Source: Alphaproteobacteria bacterium (lineage in GTDB: Bacteria > Pseudomonadota > Alphaproteobacteria > UBA9655). From it: DNA of 64,000 bases. Of the stretch, positions 25,553 to 35,908 are shown one piece after another (within the stretch, counting starts at the first letter, position 1; each line of letters begins with the position of its first letter). Position numbers and translations under genes: made by a program. The stretch lies in contig JAIEPE010000002.1 in NCBI GenBank assembly GCA_019749915.1, positions 1 through 64,000 on the forward strand. Direction: 5' to 3'. Below the pieces are notes generated by a model, which was not told where the DNA came from, made no database searches, and saw nothing but the letters and a program-made list of their open reading frames with translations.

Positions 25553-28261
25553 ATGTTTACGACAGTTTTTAAGAAAGTTTTTGGCTCAGCGAATGACCGC
25601 TACATTAAAAGTCTGGGTAAAATTGTTGAGAAAATTAATGCCCTTGAAGGAGATATGGAAAGGCTTTCTGATGATGCCTTACGCCAGAAGACGGAAGAAT
25701 TTCGGGAACGCCTGAGGAAAGGAGAGACTGTAGATAGCCTCCTCGTTGAAGCCTTTGCGGTTGTCAGGGAAGCCTCCAAACGCACCCTTGGCATGCGTCA
25801 TTTTAATGTGCAGCTCAAAGGTGGTATTATTCTTCATCGCGGCATGATTACGGAAATGAAGACGGGTGAAGGTAAAACCTTAGTCGCAACCCTTCCTGTT
25901 TACCTGAATGCTCTTGAAGGCAAAGGCGTTCATGTGGTCACGGTCAATGATTACCTGGCCAAGCGTGACTCAGAATGGATGGGCACGATCTACCGATTCT
26001 TAGGCCTTACGGTTGACTGCATTGTCCATGAACTCGATGATTTAGAGCGGCAAATTGCTTATAAATGCGACATCACCTATGGCACCAACAACGAACTAGG
26101 GTTCGACTATCTTAGGGACAACATGAAGTTTCGTTTGCAAGAAATTGTACAACGTCCTTTCAATTTCGCCATTGTGGACGAAGTAGACAGCATCTTGGTG
26201 GACGAAGCCCGAACCCCCCTGATTATTTCAGGAGCTGCAGAAGATTCATCAGATCTTTACGTGCGTATCGATCAGTTGATGCCAAGCCTTCTCCCTGAAG
26301 ATTTTGAAAAAGATGAAAAGGCTCGTGCTGTTACCTTGACGGAGCAAGGCATTGAGCACATTGAGGAATTGTTGAGGAATGTTGGTTTATTAAATGGATC
26401 TTCTCTCTACGATATTCAAAACGTTCCTATCGTACATCATGTGAACCAAGCCTTGCGGGCCCATAAACTTTTCACTCTCGATGTAGATTACATGATCAAA
26501 GATGGTAAAGTGATGATCATTGATGAATTTACGGGACGCGCGATGGAAGGGCGCCGTTATTCTGAAGGGCTTCATCAAGCTTTAGAAGCCAAAGAAAAAG
26601 TTGAAATTCAACAAGAAAATCAAACACTGGCTTCCATTACCTATCAAAATTATTTCCGTCTTTATCCCAAACTTGCCGGTATGACCGGAACAGCCATAAC
26701 TGAAGCTGCCGAATTTGCTGACATCTATAAACTTGAAGTGCTTGAAGTGCCGACAAACGTTCCAGTATCTCGTAAAGATATGGATGATGAAGTTTACCGA
26801 ACGGCAAAGGAAAAATATGAAGCTATTATCAAACTGATTGAAGACTGCCATGCGCGCAAGCAGCCGGTTTTGGTGGGAACAGTCAGCATTGAAAAGTCAG
26901 AACTTTTATCCCATCTTTTGAAGCAAAAGAAAATTCCCCACAACGTTCTTAATGCTAAATTTCATGAACAAGAAGCTAAAATCATTGCAGAAGCGGGCGT
27001 TCCAGGAGCTATTACCATTGCGACCAACATGGCAGGTCGTGGAACAGATATCAAGTTGGGCGGTAACCTTGAAATGCGTGTTGAGGAAGAAACGGCCTCT
27101 ATCCAAGATGTAACAAAAGCCGAGGCTCGCGCTAAGGAAATTGCAGCTGAAATTAAAGTAAATGCCAAAATTGCCAAAGATGCTGGCGGCCTTTTTGTTG
27201 TCGGTACGGAAAGGCACGAAAGCCGCCGCATCGATAACCAGCTACGAGGTCGTTCAGGGCGCCAGGGTGACCCGGGAGCCTCCAAGTTCTTCCTCTCTCT
27301 TGAAGATGATTTGATGCGTATTTTCGGCTCTGAAAGGCTGGATAGCTGGCTACAGAAGTTGGGTCTTAAGGAAGGAGAAGCCATTATTCACCCTTGGATC
27401 AACCGCGCCCTTGAAAAAGCTCAGCAAAAGGTTGAAGCTCGTAACTTCGATATTCGTAAACAACTTCTTAAGTATGATGATGTGATGAATGACCAACGGA
27501 AGGTTATTTATGAGCAGCGCCGCGAAATTATGGAAGTCAGTGATGTCCATGATTACGTAGATGGCATGCGCGTTGAAGTCGTTGAAGACCTGGTAGCACG
27601 CTTTATTCCCGAAAAAGCCTATGCAGATCAATGGGATATAAACGCCCTCCATGAAGAATGTCTGCGTATTTTCGGCCTTAATCTTCCCTTTAAAGAGTGG
27701 GCAGATGAGGAAGGCATTGCAGACGCTGAAATTCAAACCCGTTTTCAACACGCTGTTGATGATTTGATGATGCGGAAAGAAAAGGATTATGGGGTCGAGA
27801 TGATGCGCCTTGCAGAAAAGTCGCTCCTTTTGCGAATTCTTGATCAACAATGGAAGGATCACCTTTTGTCCTTAGACCATTTGCGACAAGGCATTAATCT
27901 TCGTGCCTATGCCCAACGGGATCCCTTGAATGAATACAAAGGCGAAGCCTTTGAATTATTCCAAGACATGCTGGGCCGTCTGCGTGAGAATGTTACTGGA
28001 GCACTTGCCCATGTTCAATTGGGAGAGCAAGCAACTCCCCAACAAGTTATTGAAGATGTTTTTGAGCCGGAAATCAATCAAGAAATGACCTTAAATTATC
28101 ATACGGATCCTAATGATCCAGGAGAAACAGGAGATAAGGTTCTCGTCGGGCCCGAAGATTGGACCAACACACCACGTAACGCCCCTTGCCCTTGCGGTTC
28201 GGGCAAGCGCTATAAACAATGTCATGGCAAATTAAATGTGGAGAATCAAGATGAATTATAG
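25553..28261 (+). CDS. secA: Protein translocase ATPase SecA
   Basis: A 902-residue SecA, full length. Walker A is MKTGEGKT near residue 103 and Walker B is [15 protein letters not shown]. The MAGRGTDI and [10 protein letters not shown] motifs belong to the second helicase domain. The C terminus carries the zinc/SecB-binding motif [14 protein letters not shown]. It drives preproteins through SecYEG. The following lipoprotein gene overlaps its end by 11 bases. Confidence 0.97.
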   Translation: MFTTVFKKVFGSANDRYIKSLGKIVEKINALEGDMERLSDDALRQKTEEFRERLRKGETVDSLLVEAFAVVREASKRTLGMRHFNVQLKGGIILHRGMITEMKTGEGKTLVATLPVYLNALEGKGVHVVTVNDYLAKRDSEWMGTIYRFLGLTVDCIVHELDDLERQIAYKCDITYGTNNELGFDYLRDNMKFRLQEIVQRPFNFAIVDEVDSILVDEARTPLIISGAAEDSSDLYVRIDQLMPSLLPEDFEKDEKARAVTLTEQGIEHIEELLRNVGLLNGSSLYDIQNVPIVHHVNQALRAHKLFTLDVDYMIKDGKVMIIDEFTGRAMEGRRYSEGLHQALEAKEKVEIQQENQTLASITYQNYFRLYPKLAGMTGTAITEAAEFADIYKLEVLEVPTNVPVSRKDMDDEVYRTAKEKYEAIIKLIEDCHARKQPVLVGTVSIEKSELLSHLLKQKKIPHNVLNAKFHEQEAKIIAEAGVPGAITIATNMAGRGTDIKLGGNLEMRVEEETASIQDVTKAEARAKEIAAEIKVNAKIAKDAGGLFVVGTERHESRRIDNQLRGRSGRQGDPGASKFFLSLEDDLMRIFGSERLDSWLQKLGLKEGEAIIHPWINRALEKAQQKVEARNFDIRKQLLKYDDVMNDQRKVIYEQRREIMEVSDVHDYVDGMRVEVVEDLVARFIPEKAYADQWDINALHEECLRIFGLNLPFKEWADEEGIADAEIQTRFQHAVDDLMMRKEKDYGVEMMRLAEKSLLLRILDQQWKDHLLSLDHLRQGINLRAYAQRDPLNEYKGEAFELFQDMLGRLRENVTGALAHVQLGEQATPQQVIEDVFEPEINQEMTLNYHTDPNDPGETGDKVLVGPEDWTNTPRNAPCPCGSGKRYKQCHGKLNVENQDEL

Positions 28262-28664
28262 AAATTTACTCACCATCGTCCTCACGGGCGCCCTTCTTAC
28301 GGGCTGTAAGTCAGCACAAGAGCTTCGTGAAGAAGTTACTGCAGGACAAGGTCTCTCAACCTTTTCTTTAGGACAAGTGCAATCCTCAATTCATAAAGGA
28401 ACAAGTCAGGAGCAAGTTTTATCCACCCTTGGCGCTCCTAATATCGTAACCAATGATGATCATGGAAATGAAACCTGGGTCTATGACAAGATTTCAACGG
28501 AAGGAGCTCGTGCTTCCTCCGCTGGTGGCGGATCTTTGATCCTTTTTGGCGCTGCGTCAAAGGCAAGTGCCTATGAAGCTACCCAAAAAACGCTGACGGT
28601 CATGATTAAGTTTGACAATCGAAAACGCGTTCAAACTGTAAATTATCATCAAAGTAAGTTCTAG
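28251..28664 (+). CDS. SmpA/BamE-like lipoprotein
   Basis: 137 residues from the ATG at 28251, with GGAG 7 bases upstream. The lipoprotein signal ends in LLTGC. The body shows [33 protein letters not shown] and a late VMIKFD strand, which is the BLIP-like fold of SmpA/OmlA/BamE proteins. Whether it is the true BamE of the BAM complex or a relative is open. A Gly/Ala-rich insertion lies in the middle. It overlaps secA by 11 bases and is probably in the secA transcript. Confidence 0.65.
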   Translation: MNYRNLLTIVLTGALLTGCKSAQELREEVTAGQGLSTFSLGQVQSSIHKGTSQEQVLSTLGAPNIVTNDDHGNETWVYDKISTEGARASSAGGGSLILFGAASKASAYEATQKTLTVMIKFDNRKRVQTVNYHQSKF

Positions 28665-28675
28665 GAATAAGTACT

Positions 28676-29176
28676 ATGAAGAAAACAACTTTACTCGGCA
28701 TGGCCCTATTACTTTCCGCCTGTGCCACCCAAAATAATCAAGCTCCTATGAAAACACAGCTTCAGGTTCGTGAATTTCAAACTCGATCCTTTGAGACGGG
28801 AAAAACAAACGAAGTCCTTTCAGCCGTTGTCGAAGCCTTCCAAGACCAAGGATTCATGGTTAAAAACGTTGTGCCTGAGGTCGGGCTCGTCTCCGCAGTC
28901 CGCGATGTAGATGTTGAAAATTCAAACGAAGCCTTTATGCAACGATTTTTCTTTGGGGCACATGCACGCTGGGGGAAAACCTCAACGATTGAAGCTACTG
29001 CAAATGTGAAGACTCAAGGCCACAAGACAAAAGTTCGTGCTACCTTTCAAGAAAAAGTCTTGAATAATATGGGTAACGTGGATCAGGTCAGCACTATTGA
29101 AGATCAACGTTTTTACCAAGACTTCTTTGACAAGGTGGGTAAGAGCATCTTCATCGAAGGTCAGAAAGTTTATTAG
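28676..29176 (+). CDS. Lipoprotein of unknown function
   Basis: A 166-residue protein with a clear lipobox (MALLLSAC). The mature part looks like a single alpha/beta domain (LSAVVEAFQDQGFMVKNVVPEVGLVSA and ATANVKTQGHKTKVRATFQEKV), similar in pattern to small periplasmic lipoproteins that recur with outer-membrane machinery. It follows the SmpA-like gene by 11 bases in the same direction. Function unknown. Confidence 0.6.
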   Translation: MKKTTLLGMALLLSACATQNNQAPMKTQLQVREFQTRSFETGKTNEVLSAVVEAFQDQGFMVKNVVPEVGLVSAVRDVDVENSNEAFMQRFFFGAHARWGKTSTIEATANVKTQGHKTKVRATFQEKVLNNMGNVDQVSTIEDQRFYQDFFDKVGKSIFIEGQKVY

Positions 29177-29188
29177 TAATTCTTTGAT

Positions 29189-29212
29189 GCCTCGCGGTCA
29201 CTCCCGCGAGGC
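29189..29212. terminator. Hairpin after lipoprotein pair
   Basis: A 9-bp GC-rich stem, GCCTCGCGG with its complement, encloses a 6-base loop 12 bases past the stop codon at 29176. No T tract follows, so termination efficiency is uncertain. Confidence 0.5.
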
Positions 29213-29344
29213 CGTGAGCTTATCAGAAAACATATATCTCATAAAAATTTTAATAAAATTATGAGAGGTTTTCTTCAATTTTAAGCGGTAATTGCTGCAA
29301 CATTTAATAGATTTTCTTTTCAAAACAAGCTATAAACCAAAATC

Positions 29345-29803
29345 ATGAGTAAACCATTATCACCTAAGCATGCTTTTAAAGGTCGCAGTTTAAGTCGTCT
29401 TGCGGCTGTACAAGCCCTTTTTCAGATCGAACAATCAAAAGGAACGGCCTCAACAGTTATTCTTGAATTCCTCGATCGCCGTTTCAAGGATGGGGAAAGC
29501 GGACTTTTAAAAGCAGATCGTTCTTTTTTTGCAAAGCTAACGGAAGGGGCTTGGAAACTTCATTTAAAAAGCGATGAAATTATAAGCAGCCACCTGAAAG
29601 CTGGCTGGACTCTTGATCGTATCGAACCTGTGACCCACGCCATTTTGAGAGCCTCCTTTTATGAGCTTCTTGAAAGCAAAACCCCTTCCCCTGTCATCAT
29701 TGATGAATACCTAAACATCACCCACAATTTTTTTGATGCCTCCGAAGTCGCTTTTGTAAATGGCATTTTGAATAGCGTTGCAGAGAAAGTGCGTCAGTCG
29801 TAG
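29345..29803 (+). CDS. nusB: Transcription antitermination factor NusB
   Basis: A 152-residue NusB. The all-helical fold is recognised from RLAAVQALFQIEQS, LTEGAWKLH, LDRIEPVTHAILRASFYELL, VIIDEYLNITHNFF and AFVNGILNSVAEKVR. It binds boxA RNA with NusE (S10) in rRNA antitermination. It stands alone here; ribH, often its neighbour, is absent. Confidence 0.9.
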   Translation: MSKPLSPKHAFKGRSLSRLAAVQALFQIEQSKGTASTVILEFLDRRFKDGESGLLKADRSFFAKLTEGAWKLHLKSDEIISSHLKAGWTLDRIEPVTHAILRASFYELLESKTPSPVIIDEYLNITHNFFDASEVAFVNGILNSVAEKVRQS

Positions 29804-29911
29804 TCTTGATTAAAATTTGAAAATCCACTTTTCCCCCTACAGAGAATTCATGTTATACTAATCTGAGCTTTGGATAAACTTCTTGTTTTATCATTTAAAA
29901 ACAACAAATTA

Positions 29912-30048
29912 CGTCATTGCGAGGAGCTTTGCTCCGCGGCAATCCACTATAAGAAATAAGGGAGACGCTATAGTGATTAATTATTAAGTTAAGCAGCAAT
30001 TAACAAAAATGGATTGCCACACCTTGCTTCGCAAGGTTCGCAATGACG
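29912..30048. repeat. Bipartite palindromic repeat, CGTCATTGCGAG family, long spacer
   Basis: Consensus outer arms enclose hairpins GAGC/GCTC (left) and CCTTGC/GCAAGG (right). The spacer is about 45 bases longer than in the other copies and contains an extra CACTATA/TATAGTG hairpin. The surrounding gap 29804-30140 (337 bases) has no gene or other feature that I can support. Confidence 0.8.
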
Positions 30049-30140
30049 ATCAAAAAAAATTCTTATCCAACTCAGGTTATGCTAATGCATAAGCTTCAAG
30101 TTATAATAACATGAACACAAAATCAGGTAATAGGCCCACC

Positions 30141-30809
30141 ATGAGCAAAATTCAAATCTCTCCTTCCCTGCTTTCTGCAGATTTTGCAAGACTGGGAGAA
30201 GAAATTAAGGCCGTCGAGCCCTATGCGGACATGATCCATTTGGATGTTATGGATGGTCATTTTGTGCCGAATATTACAATTGGCCCTCCCGTCATCGAAA
30301 AACTGCGTCCTTGGACCTCCCTTCCCTTTGATGTGCACTTGATGATTTCATCTGTTGATTCTTTTATTAATGCCTTTGCCAAAGCTGGCGCCAATATCCT
30401 GACTGTTCATCCTGAAGCCACACCCGATGTCTATCGCACTTTACAAACTATTAAGGATGCGGGCTGTAAGGCTGGCGTTGCGGTAAACCCAGGCACATCA
30501 CTTGACCTTATTAAACCTCTCATCCCTATCGTGGATCTTATCCTTGTCATGACTGTGAACCCAGGCTTTGGAGGCCAAAGTTTCATTGAAAGTCAATTAA
30601 GTAAAATCTTTGACGTGCGCCTTCTTATTGATGAATCAGGACGAAAGATTCTCCTTGAAGTGGATGGGGGCATTTCTCCTTCAACAGCGCCTCACGTAAT
30701 TAAAGCAGGCGCTGATATTTTAGTGGCAGGAAATGCTATCTTTGGTCTGGGAGAAGCCTCCCTTTATGGAGAAAGTATCAAGGCCCTCCGAGGATTGAAC
30801 AACCCTTAG
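30141..30809 (+). CDS. rpe: Ribulose-phosphate 3-epimerase
   Basis: 222 residues from the ATG at 30141; an upstream ATG at 30111 has no ribosome site. TIM barrel with ISPSLLSADFARLGEE, DMIHLDVMDGHFVPNIT, LPFDVHLM, VNPGFGGQSF and VDGGI. These include the metal-binding His and Asp residues. It interconverts ribulose-5-P and xylulose-5-P in the pentose phosphate pathway. The stop overlaps the convergent aldolase gene by 4 bases. Confidence 0.93.
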   Translation: MSKIQISPSLLSADFARLGEEIKAVEPYADMIHLDVMDGHFVPNITIGPPVIEKLRPWTSLPFDVHLMISSVDSFINAFAKAGANILTVHPEATPDVYRTLQTIKDAGCKAGVAVNPGTSLDLIKPLIPIVDLILVMTVNPGFGGQSFIESQLSKIFDVRLLIDESGRKILLEVDGGISPSTAPHVIKAGADILVAGNAIFGLGEASLYGESIKALRGLNNP

Positions 30810-31567
30810 TCCTTATAGGAAGGATCTGTCCGTTCCAATTTTCTCAGAAGAGCCGTCCAATCACGTATCCCAAAATCGGGCTCAAAATCACGCAAATCTT
30901 GAGCCGCTTGCTCACATACTTTCTTATGGGGAACAAATACTTTTTGCCCTCCCGCAAGGGCCGTACATTGAACTTTACAAGCTTCCTCTAAAAAATAAGC
31001 GTAAAGAAAGGCTTCATGAAGGGTGGCCCCGCAGGTAAGAGTTCCATGATTTTGCAGAATCATAGCTTTTTTCTGCCCCAAATCCTTGATCATATTGGCT
31101 CCCTGCCGCTGTGCAGTCAAGGCCAAGGAATCATAAGCATGATAGGCCATCCTGTTGTAAAAATGGAGAGAAAACTGGCTCAAAGGCAAAAGACCACAAT
31201 TCATGGCAGACACCGCTATCCCGGCTGTTGTATGAAGATGAAAAATAGCATTTACATCAGGGCGACTTTTATAAATACTTCCATGAATCACATAGCCTGT
31301 TCTGTTATAATCACTTTCGCTTCCTTCGATAACCTGACCATCGAGAGAAACACGCAAAAGGCTAGAGGCCGTTACTTCTTCAAACAAAAGGCCAAAGGGA
31401 TAAATATAATAAACTTCTTCTCCAGGATGCCGTACGGAAAGATGGGTATAGGTAAGATCATCCATTTTTAACATCGCTAAAATACGATAGGCCGCAGCAA
31501 GTTGAACCCTTAAAGGATCAGAAAGATTTTTTTTCTGAGGGGAAAAAGGAGATACAGCTGATTTCAT
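30806..31567 (-). CDS. Class II aldolase/adducin-family protein
   Basis: A 253-residue protein of the class II aldolase/adducin fold. Zinc-site elements are visible: THLSVRHPG, IFHLHTTAGIAVSA (His-x-His) and the third ligand in ILQNHGTL. Many close relatives act on sugar phosphates such as L-fuculose-1-P or L-ribulose-5-P, but several have unknown substrates. No sugar operon surrounds it. The overlap with rpe is tail to tail, so no shared transcript is implied. Confidence 0.8.
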   Translation of the reverse strand: MKSAVSPFSPQKKNLSDPLRVQLAAAYRILAMLKMDDLTYTHLSVRHPGEEVYYIYPFGLLFEEVTASSLLRVSLDGQVIEGSESDYNRTGYVIHGSIYKSRPDVNAIFHLHTTAGIAVSAMNCGLLPLSQFSLHFYNRMAYHAYDSLALTAQRQGANMIKDLGQKKAMILQNHGTLTCGATLHEAFLYAYFLEEACKVQCTALAGGQKVFVPHKKVCEQAAQDLRDFEPDFGIRDWTALLRKLERTDPSYKD

Positions 31568-31706
31568 AAAATACTCCTCTGATAATTTATTTATGTGTTG
31601 TTATTTAAAGACTTATGAGTCTAGCCCTATAAAACTATATCGGTTTCAAAAAACTTTCAACAGTTTTATCAAAATTTTACATTTATGATAAATATTTTTG
31701 ATGCAT

Positions 31707-32300
31707 TCAGGTCCAGAAGGCAGGTTTTGGCCGAATATCTAAGTGAACAAAGTTTGATTTAGGATAATATCCCACACCCCCAGCCTTTAAGGAACGGGCT
31801 GCCTGGCAAAGTTCTTTTAAGGATGTATGCTCCAGACAAACATCAATCGCCTTACCTTGCATATGCAAACTATTTTTTGCAACGCCTTTACTTTTCCTGT
31901 GAAGAGTTGCATTAGTTTGCTGAGAGCGGTACCCACAAATCACTTTGTAAGGCTCTTGAACGCCAAGGGTTGATTGAAGCTTATGCATAAGATCAAATAA
32001 TTTGGCATCCATAGGATGCTCTAAATTATTGCGCCGGTCTCTTAAAAGATAAGTCAGCCGTTTAAGGGCTTCTGCATCATACTGACCCTCTCGCCAATAC
32101 ATCCCTTCAAAATCTTCACCCGTATGGATATTATAGAGAGAGAGCTTCCTTGAGGAAAACTGAGGACGAACTGTGGATAAGCTAGACGCAACAAAAGTAG
32201 GGGTCGCTGCAACAGCAACAAAGGAAGAGGCGGTTATCAAAAATTTACGCCTTGAAATCTTTAAATCTGATATAGTATTTGAATTTTCATTCTTACTCAT
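31707..32300 (-). CDS. DUF882 (YcbK-like, peptidase M15-type) exported protein
   Basis: A 197-residue protein with a Tat-like signal (SRRKFLITASS). The body has LYNIHTGEDFEGMYW, the DUF882 hallmark, followed by VICGYRSQQTN, LHMQGKAIDV and FVHLDIRP, the zinc-ligand pattern of M15/YcbK domains related to D-Ala carboxypeptidases. It probably acts on peptidoglycan in the periplasm. Length and motif order are typical. Confidence 0.85.
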   Translation of the reverse strand: MSKNENSNTISDLKISRRKFLITASSFVAVAATPTFVASSLSTVRPQFSSRKLSLYNIHTGEDFEGMYWREGQYDAEALKRLTYLLRDRRNNLEHPMDAKLFDLMHKLQSTLGVQEPYKVICGYRSQQTNATLHRKSKGVAKNSLHMQGKAIDVCLEHTSLKELCQAARSLKAGGVGYYPKSNFVHLDIRPKPAFWT

Positions 32301-32446
32301 ACCTTTGTCTTACAATTCTTAAGCACAGATAACAAGTAAAAACGCATGTATTATATTTTCTACAGAGACGAAGTATGCAAACTCCTTGAGTTTGTTTTCT
32401 GTAATGACCTCTCGACGACATTTTAGTTTTCTGGTAATTTCAACTC

Positions 32447-33058
32447 ATGAAATATGTAAGTCTAATTTTTTTGAGCTTTGCCCTCACCTCTTGCACTCTT
32501 TTAGAGACGTCTGAGCCTCTTCCTTTATATACCCTTCAAAACGGTTCCTTTGAACAGTCAAATCTCTTCACTGAGTCGATCGCTATTGATATGCCCTTAT
32601 CTGAAGCCAGCTTGAATACGAATCGTATTGCCCTTACGCCTTCTCCTTATCAAAGGGAATACTTTGCCGACGCCAGTTGGCCCGATCGCCTTCCTAATAT
32701 ACTTCAGGAAGCTCTTCTTGAGGGACTCAGCCAAAGATGGGGAGGGATTTACGTCAACCGCCTCAAAACGGGCCTTCAAGCAAGGTACGTTCTTCATACG
32801 GAAATACAAGATTTTTCAGTCCACAACATGGGAACAACTCAAGCTGAAACCATCATAAAGGTAAGGTTTAAGTTGGTCAATTTAAGAGAACGCAAAGTGA
32901 TCGCCTCACACGTGTTTGAAGAAAAAGTCCCTCTTTGCGCCGTCACCATGGAGGGAATCATAACCGCCTTTAATGAAGGCACTCATATTCTCATAGAAAA
33001 CGCTATTTCTTGGGTGGAAAAGGATGTTTTCAAAACAATTAAAGTTTCTAAATTATAA
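32447..33058 (+). CDS. ABC-type transport auxiliary lipoprotein
   Basis: A 203-residue lipoprotein (lipobox FALTSC). The body fits the PF03886 auxiliary family that accompanies Mla/Pqi-type lipid transporters: PLYTLQ near the N terminus, DASWPDRLPNILQEAL, and a late VSH-type strand VIASHVFEEKVPL. No mlaE/F/D partner lies beside it. Lgt starts 21 bases downstream, so the two may be co-transcribed; Lgt would itself process this lipoprotein. Confidence 0.75.
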   Translation: MKYVSLIFLSFALTSCTLLETSEPLPLYTLQNGSFEQSNLFTESIAIDMPLSEASLNTNRIALTPSPYQREYFADASWPDRLPNILQEALLEGLSQRWGGIYVNRLKTGLQARYVLHTEIQDFSVHNMGTTQAETIIKVRFKLVNLRERKVIASHVFEEKVPLCAVTMEGIITAFNEGTHILIENAISWVEKDVFKTIKVSKL

Positions 33059-33079
33059 ATAGCTTAGAGAAAATACCTC

Positions 33080-33868
33080 ATGCCCTTTCCACAGATTGAT
33101 CCCGTCGCCTTTCACCTTGGTCCCTTGGCCGTTCATTGGTATGGACTGGCTTATGTTGCAGGCATACTTGGATGGTGGCAGTACAGCCTGTTATTAACCA
33201 AGAAATTTCCCTTGGTTGATAAAAAAATGATCGATGATTTTCTCGTCTGGGCCATTGTTGGTGTTATTTTAGGGGGACGCCTGGGCTATGTTTTCTTCTA
33301 CAATCCAGGAAAATACCTCGCCAACCCTTTAGAGATCTTTGAAGTTTGGAAGGGGGGTATGGCGTTTCATGGCGGTCTTTTAGGGGTTATAGTGGCAACT
33401 GCTATTTATACCTATCGACGCAGGATTTATTTTCTTAATTTCTCAGATCTCGCCTGTTGTGGCGTGCCCATTGGCCTTTTCTTTGGACGCCTGGCCAATT
33501 TCATTAACGGAGAGCTCTATGGCCGTATAACAGATTCTCCTTGGGGAATGATTTTTCCCAATGGTGGCCCTCTCCCACGCTATCCCAGCCAACTTTATGA
33601 GGCCTTTTTAGAAGGCATTATGCTTTTCCTTCTCCTTGCTTATGGAGCCTTCTATACACGTTGGCCTCAGTGTCGAGGACTTCTCACGGGAATTTTTCTT
33701 GCAGGTTATGGCGTAGGGCGCATTATAGCTGAGTGCTACCGTGAAGCTGATGCCTTCATTGGATATTTCCAAGGAGGTCTCACCATGGGCCAACTTCTGT
33801 CCTTCCCAGTTCTTATTTGTGGAGTTTTCTTAATCGTGCGTGCTCTTCTCCGGAAAGAGAATGCTTAA
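33080..33868 (+). CDS. lgt: Prolipoprotein diacylglyceryl transferase
   Basis: A 262-residue membrane enzyme that adds diacylglycerol to lipobox Cys. It has about 7 membrane segments. Motifs: AVHWYGLAY, GGRLGYVFFYN, HGGLLG, and the Lgt signature GRLANFINGELYGR with the conserved Arg and Asn. The many lipoproteins in this window are its substrates. It overlaps midA by 8 bases. Confidence 0.95.
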   Translation: MPFPQIDPVAFHLGPLAVHWYGLAYVAGILGWWQYSLLLTKKFPLVDKKMIDDFLVWAIVGVILGGRLGYVFFYNPGKYLANPLEIFEVWKGGMAFHGGLLGVIVATAIYTYRRRIYFLNFSDLACCGVPIGLFFGRLANFINGELYGRITDSPWGMIFPNGGPLPRYPSQLYEAFLEGIMLFLLLAYGAFYTRWPQCRGLLTGIFLAGYGVGRIIAECYREADAFIGYFQGGLTMGQLLSFPVLICGVFLIVRALLRKENA

Positions 33869-34898
33869 CTCCCACCTTATTCAAATCATTCAAGAAAAAG
33901 GGCCTCTTTCCCAAAGCCAGTTTATGGAATTGGCTTTGCAACATCCAAGGTATGGTTATTATCAATGCCAGGAAACTGTAGGCCGAGATTTCACAACCTC
34001 TCCTGAAATCAGCCAAGTCTTTGGCGAGCTCATCGGTGCCTGGGCTCTTGATTACTTTCTCCAGATCAAAAACCCACAAAACCTGACCTTAGTTGAATTG
34101 GGACCTGGAAAAGGGACTCTTTTAGCTGATTTCTTAAGGATAGCTAAATTAGAGCCCTCCTTTTATCAGGCTTTGGAAATATATCTTGTGGAAACAAGCC
34201 TTCCCTTAAAAAATCAACAAAAAAGCTCTATTTCCTTTCCTTTTTCATGGATTAAAAACTTTGAAGAACTTCCAAAAAATAAAAATCCTTTAATCATTAT
34301 TGCCAATGAGTTTTTTGATGCTCTTCCCACAGACTTTCTCAAACGAAAAGAAAATGTTGTCTTTGAACGTTGCATCACGTACGAGGACGGCAAGCTTGTA
34401 TTTCAAGACATTGAAAGGCGAAAAGAAGTTGGGCCAGATGAAACATGGGAAGAAAGCCCCCAAGCAGAAGCACTCTTCCATACCATATGTAAACGCCTTC
34501 AAGTTTGTGGAGGCGTTTTCCTCTGCATTGATTATGGATATGAAGGCGGCAGTGGAGATACATTCCAAGCTCTCTATAAAGCTGAGCCTTCTTCCCCTCT
34601 CCACCATATCGGACAATCTGATTTGACGTGTCATGTGAACTTTTCTAAACTCAACGAAATAGCTCTTTCTTATAACCTTGGTGTTTTAGGCCCTTGTCCT
34701 CAAGGACAGTTTTTAAAAAACCTGGGGGTTGATTTAAGAATAGAATTCCTAAAAAATAAAAACCCTTCACAGAGCGCCTCCTTAAACGCGGCCCTTACCC
34801 GTTTGACTCATCCGCAACAAATGGGTACACTTTTCAAAGTCAGTGCCTTTTTTTCACCCCTTACCCCTCACCCTTCTGGATTTGACCTATGCCTTTAA
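33861..34898 (+). CDS. MidA/NDUFAF7-family SAM-dependent methyltransferase
   Basis: 345 residues from the ATG at 33861, which overlaps the lgt stop; a start at 33840 is deeper in lgt. It shows QHPRYGYY, RDFTTSPEISQVFGELIGAW, the SAM motif LVELGPGKGTLLADFLR and ANEFFDALPTDFL. The eukaryotic relative NDUFAF7 methylates an Arg of complex I subunit NDUFS2, so a role in complex I assembly is plausible. The order lgt-midA-pgeF recurs in alphaproteobacteria. Confidence 0.88.
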   Translation: MLNSHLIQIIQEKGPLSQSQFMELALQHPRYGYYQCQETVGRDFTTSPEISQVFGELIGAWALDYFLQIKNPQNLTLVELGPGKGTLLADFLRIAKLEPSFYQALEIYLVETSLPLKNQQKSSISFPFSWIKNFEELPKNKNPLIIIANEFFDALPTDFLKRKENVVFERCITYEDGKLVFQDIERRKEVGPDETWEESPQAEALFHTICKRLQVCGGVFLCIDYGYEGGSGDTFQALYKAEPSSPLHHIGQSDLTCHVNFSKLNEIALSYNLGVLGPCPQGQFLKNLGVDLRIEFLKNKNPSQSASLNAALTRLTHPQQMGTLFKVSAFFSPLTPHPSGFDLCL

Positions 34899-35533
34899 AA
34901 TGCCCCCATCTTTCCAAGTTTTCTTCTCTCAAGCACAGCTTTACCAAGATAACTGAAGATTATCCATCTCCAATAGCCATTCTTAAGCAAGTGCATGGAA
35001 CAAAAGTCCATTCTGTAATGGAAGCAAGCATCAAAAAATTTGAAGGCGATGGCCTGGTGACAAATGTCAAAGGACTCCATCTTGGAATTATGACAGCCGA
35101 TTGTGGTCCTGTCCTCTTCTATGATCCGGAAGCGCAAGTTATAGGAGCCTGTCATGCAGGCTGGCGCGGAGCAAGAGCTGGCATCCTTCAAGCGACAATA
35201 AATGAAATGGAAAACCTTGGCGCCAAACGTGAGCACATCCATGCCAGCCTTGGCCCTACTATTCAACAACAATATTACGAGGTTGGACCAGAGTTTCCGG
35301 ACTTAATTAATGAAGTGTATGAAGAATATTTCTATCCTTCTGAAAAGAAAGGACATCATTATTTTAACCTTCCTTATTACATCCATCAGCAATTGTTGAG
35401 AGAAGGCCTTGCCTCTTTTCATGATATAAAATGTGATACATTCAGTGGAAACTTTTCAAGTCGGCGGCGATTTATAGCCGAAGGCATTCAAGAAATAAAG
35501 GCGGATAATCTTTCCCTAATTGCAATTCGTTAA
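34889..35533 (+). CDS. pgeF: Peptidoglycan editing factor PgeF (YfiH/laccase domain)
   Basis: A 214-residue protein with the Cu-oxidase_4 domain: KQVHGTKV, MTADCGPVLFYD, ACHAGWRGARAGIL and LGPTIQQQYYEVG. The conserved His and Cys residues form the metal site. In E. coli PgeF removes L-Ser wrongly built into peptidoglycan precursors. It is slightly short at the N terminus compared with 240-residue relatives. It overlaps midA by 10 bases. Confidence 0.88.
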   Translation: MPLKCPHLSKFSSLKHSFTKITEDYPSPIAILKQVHGTKVHSVMEASIKKFEGDGLVTNVKGLHLGIMTADCGPVLFYDPEAQVIGACHAGWRGARAGILQATINEMENLGAKREHIHASLGPTIQQQYYEVGPEFPDLINEVYEEYFYPSEKKGHHYFNLPYYIHQQLLREGLASFHDIKCDTFSGNFSSRRRFIAEGIQEIKADNLSLIAIR

Positions 35534-35625
35534 ATTTTATGGCAAAATCAAGCCTGTCCGGTTAAAACCTACTAACAGATAACGATGAAAGAGTATCCGG
35601 CAACTCTAAATTATGAGGAATAAAA

Positions 35626-35862
35626 ATGAAGTCAACATTATACACAACCCTTGCTGTAGCAGCATGTGCATTCACCTTGACAGCTTGCGGACCAAAAAAA
35701 GAAGAAGCTCCGGCTCCAGAGGCAGCACCTGCTCATGAATCAGCTCCTGCTCCAGAGGCAGCACCAGCTCCTGCACCTGAACCAACACCAGCTCCTGTTG
35801 AGCCAGCTCCTGCTCCTGAATCAGCACCAGCTCCTGTAGAGCCAGCTCCAGAAAACAAATAA
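35626..35862 (+). CDS. Small Pro-Ala-Glu repeat lipoprotein
   Basis: A 78-residue lipoprotein (lipobox LTACG). The mature part is almost entirely PAPE/APAPE repeats and must be extended and acidic, like spacer-type lipoproteins that reach across the periplasm. GAGGA lies 6 bases upstream and a strong terminator follows, so it is a genuine single-gene unit. Function unknown. Confidence 0.7.
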   Translation: MKSTLYTTLAVAACAFTLTACGPKKEEAPAPEAAPAHESAPAPEAAPAPAPEPTPAPVEPAPAPESAPAPVEPAPENK

Positions 35863-35883
35863 TAGCTGAAGGTTTCGATAAAG

Positions 35884-35908
35884 AACCCCGCAGTTGCGGG
35901 GTTTTTTG
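35884..35908 (+). terminator. Rho-independent terminator
   Basis: An AACCCCGC stem, AGTT loop and GCGGGGTT are followed by a run of T. It lies 21 bases past the lipoprotein stop codon. Textbook structure. Confidence 0.9.

Noticed and set aside
29912-30048. Repeat considered as a CRISPR unit or insertion sequence
   Set aside because: The copies are dispersed singly and have no regular spacers, no transposase frame and no cas genes nearby.
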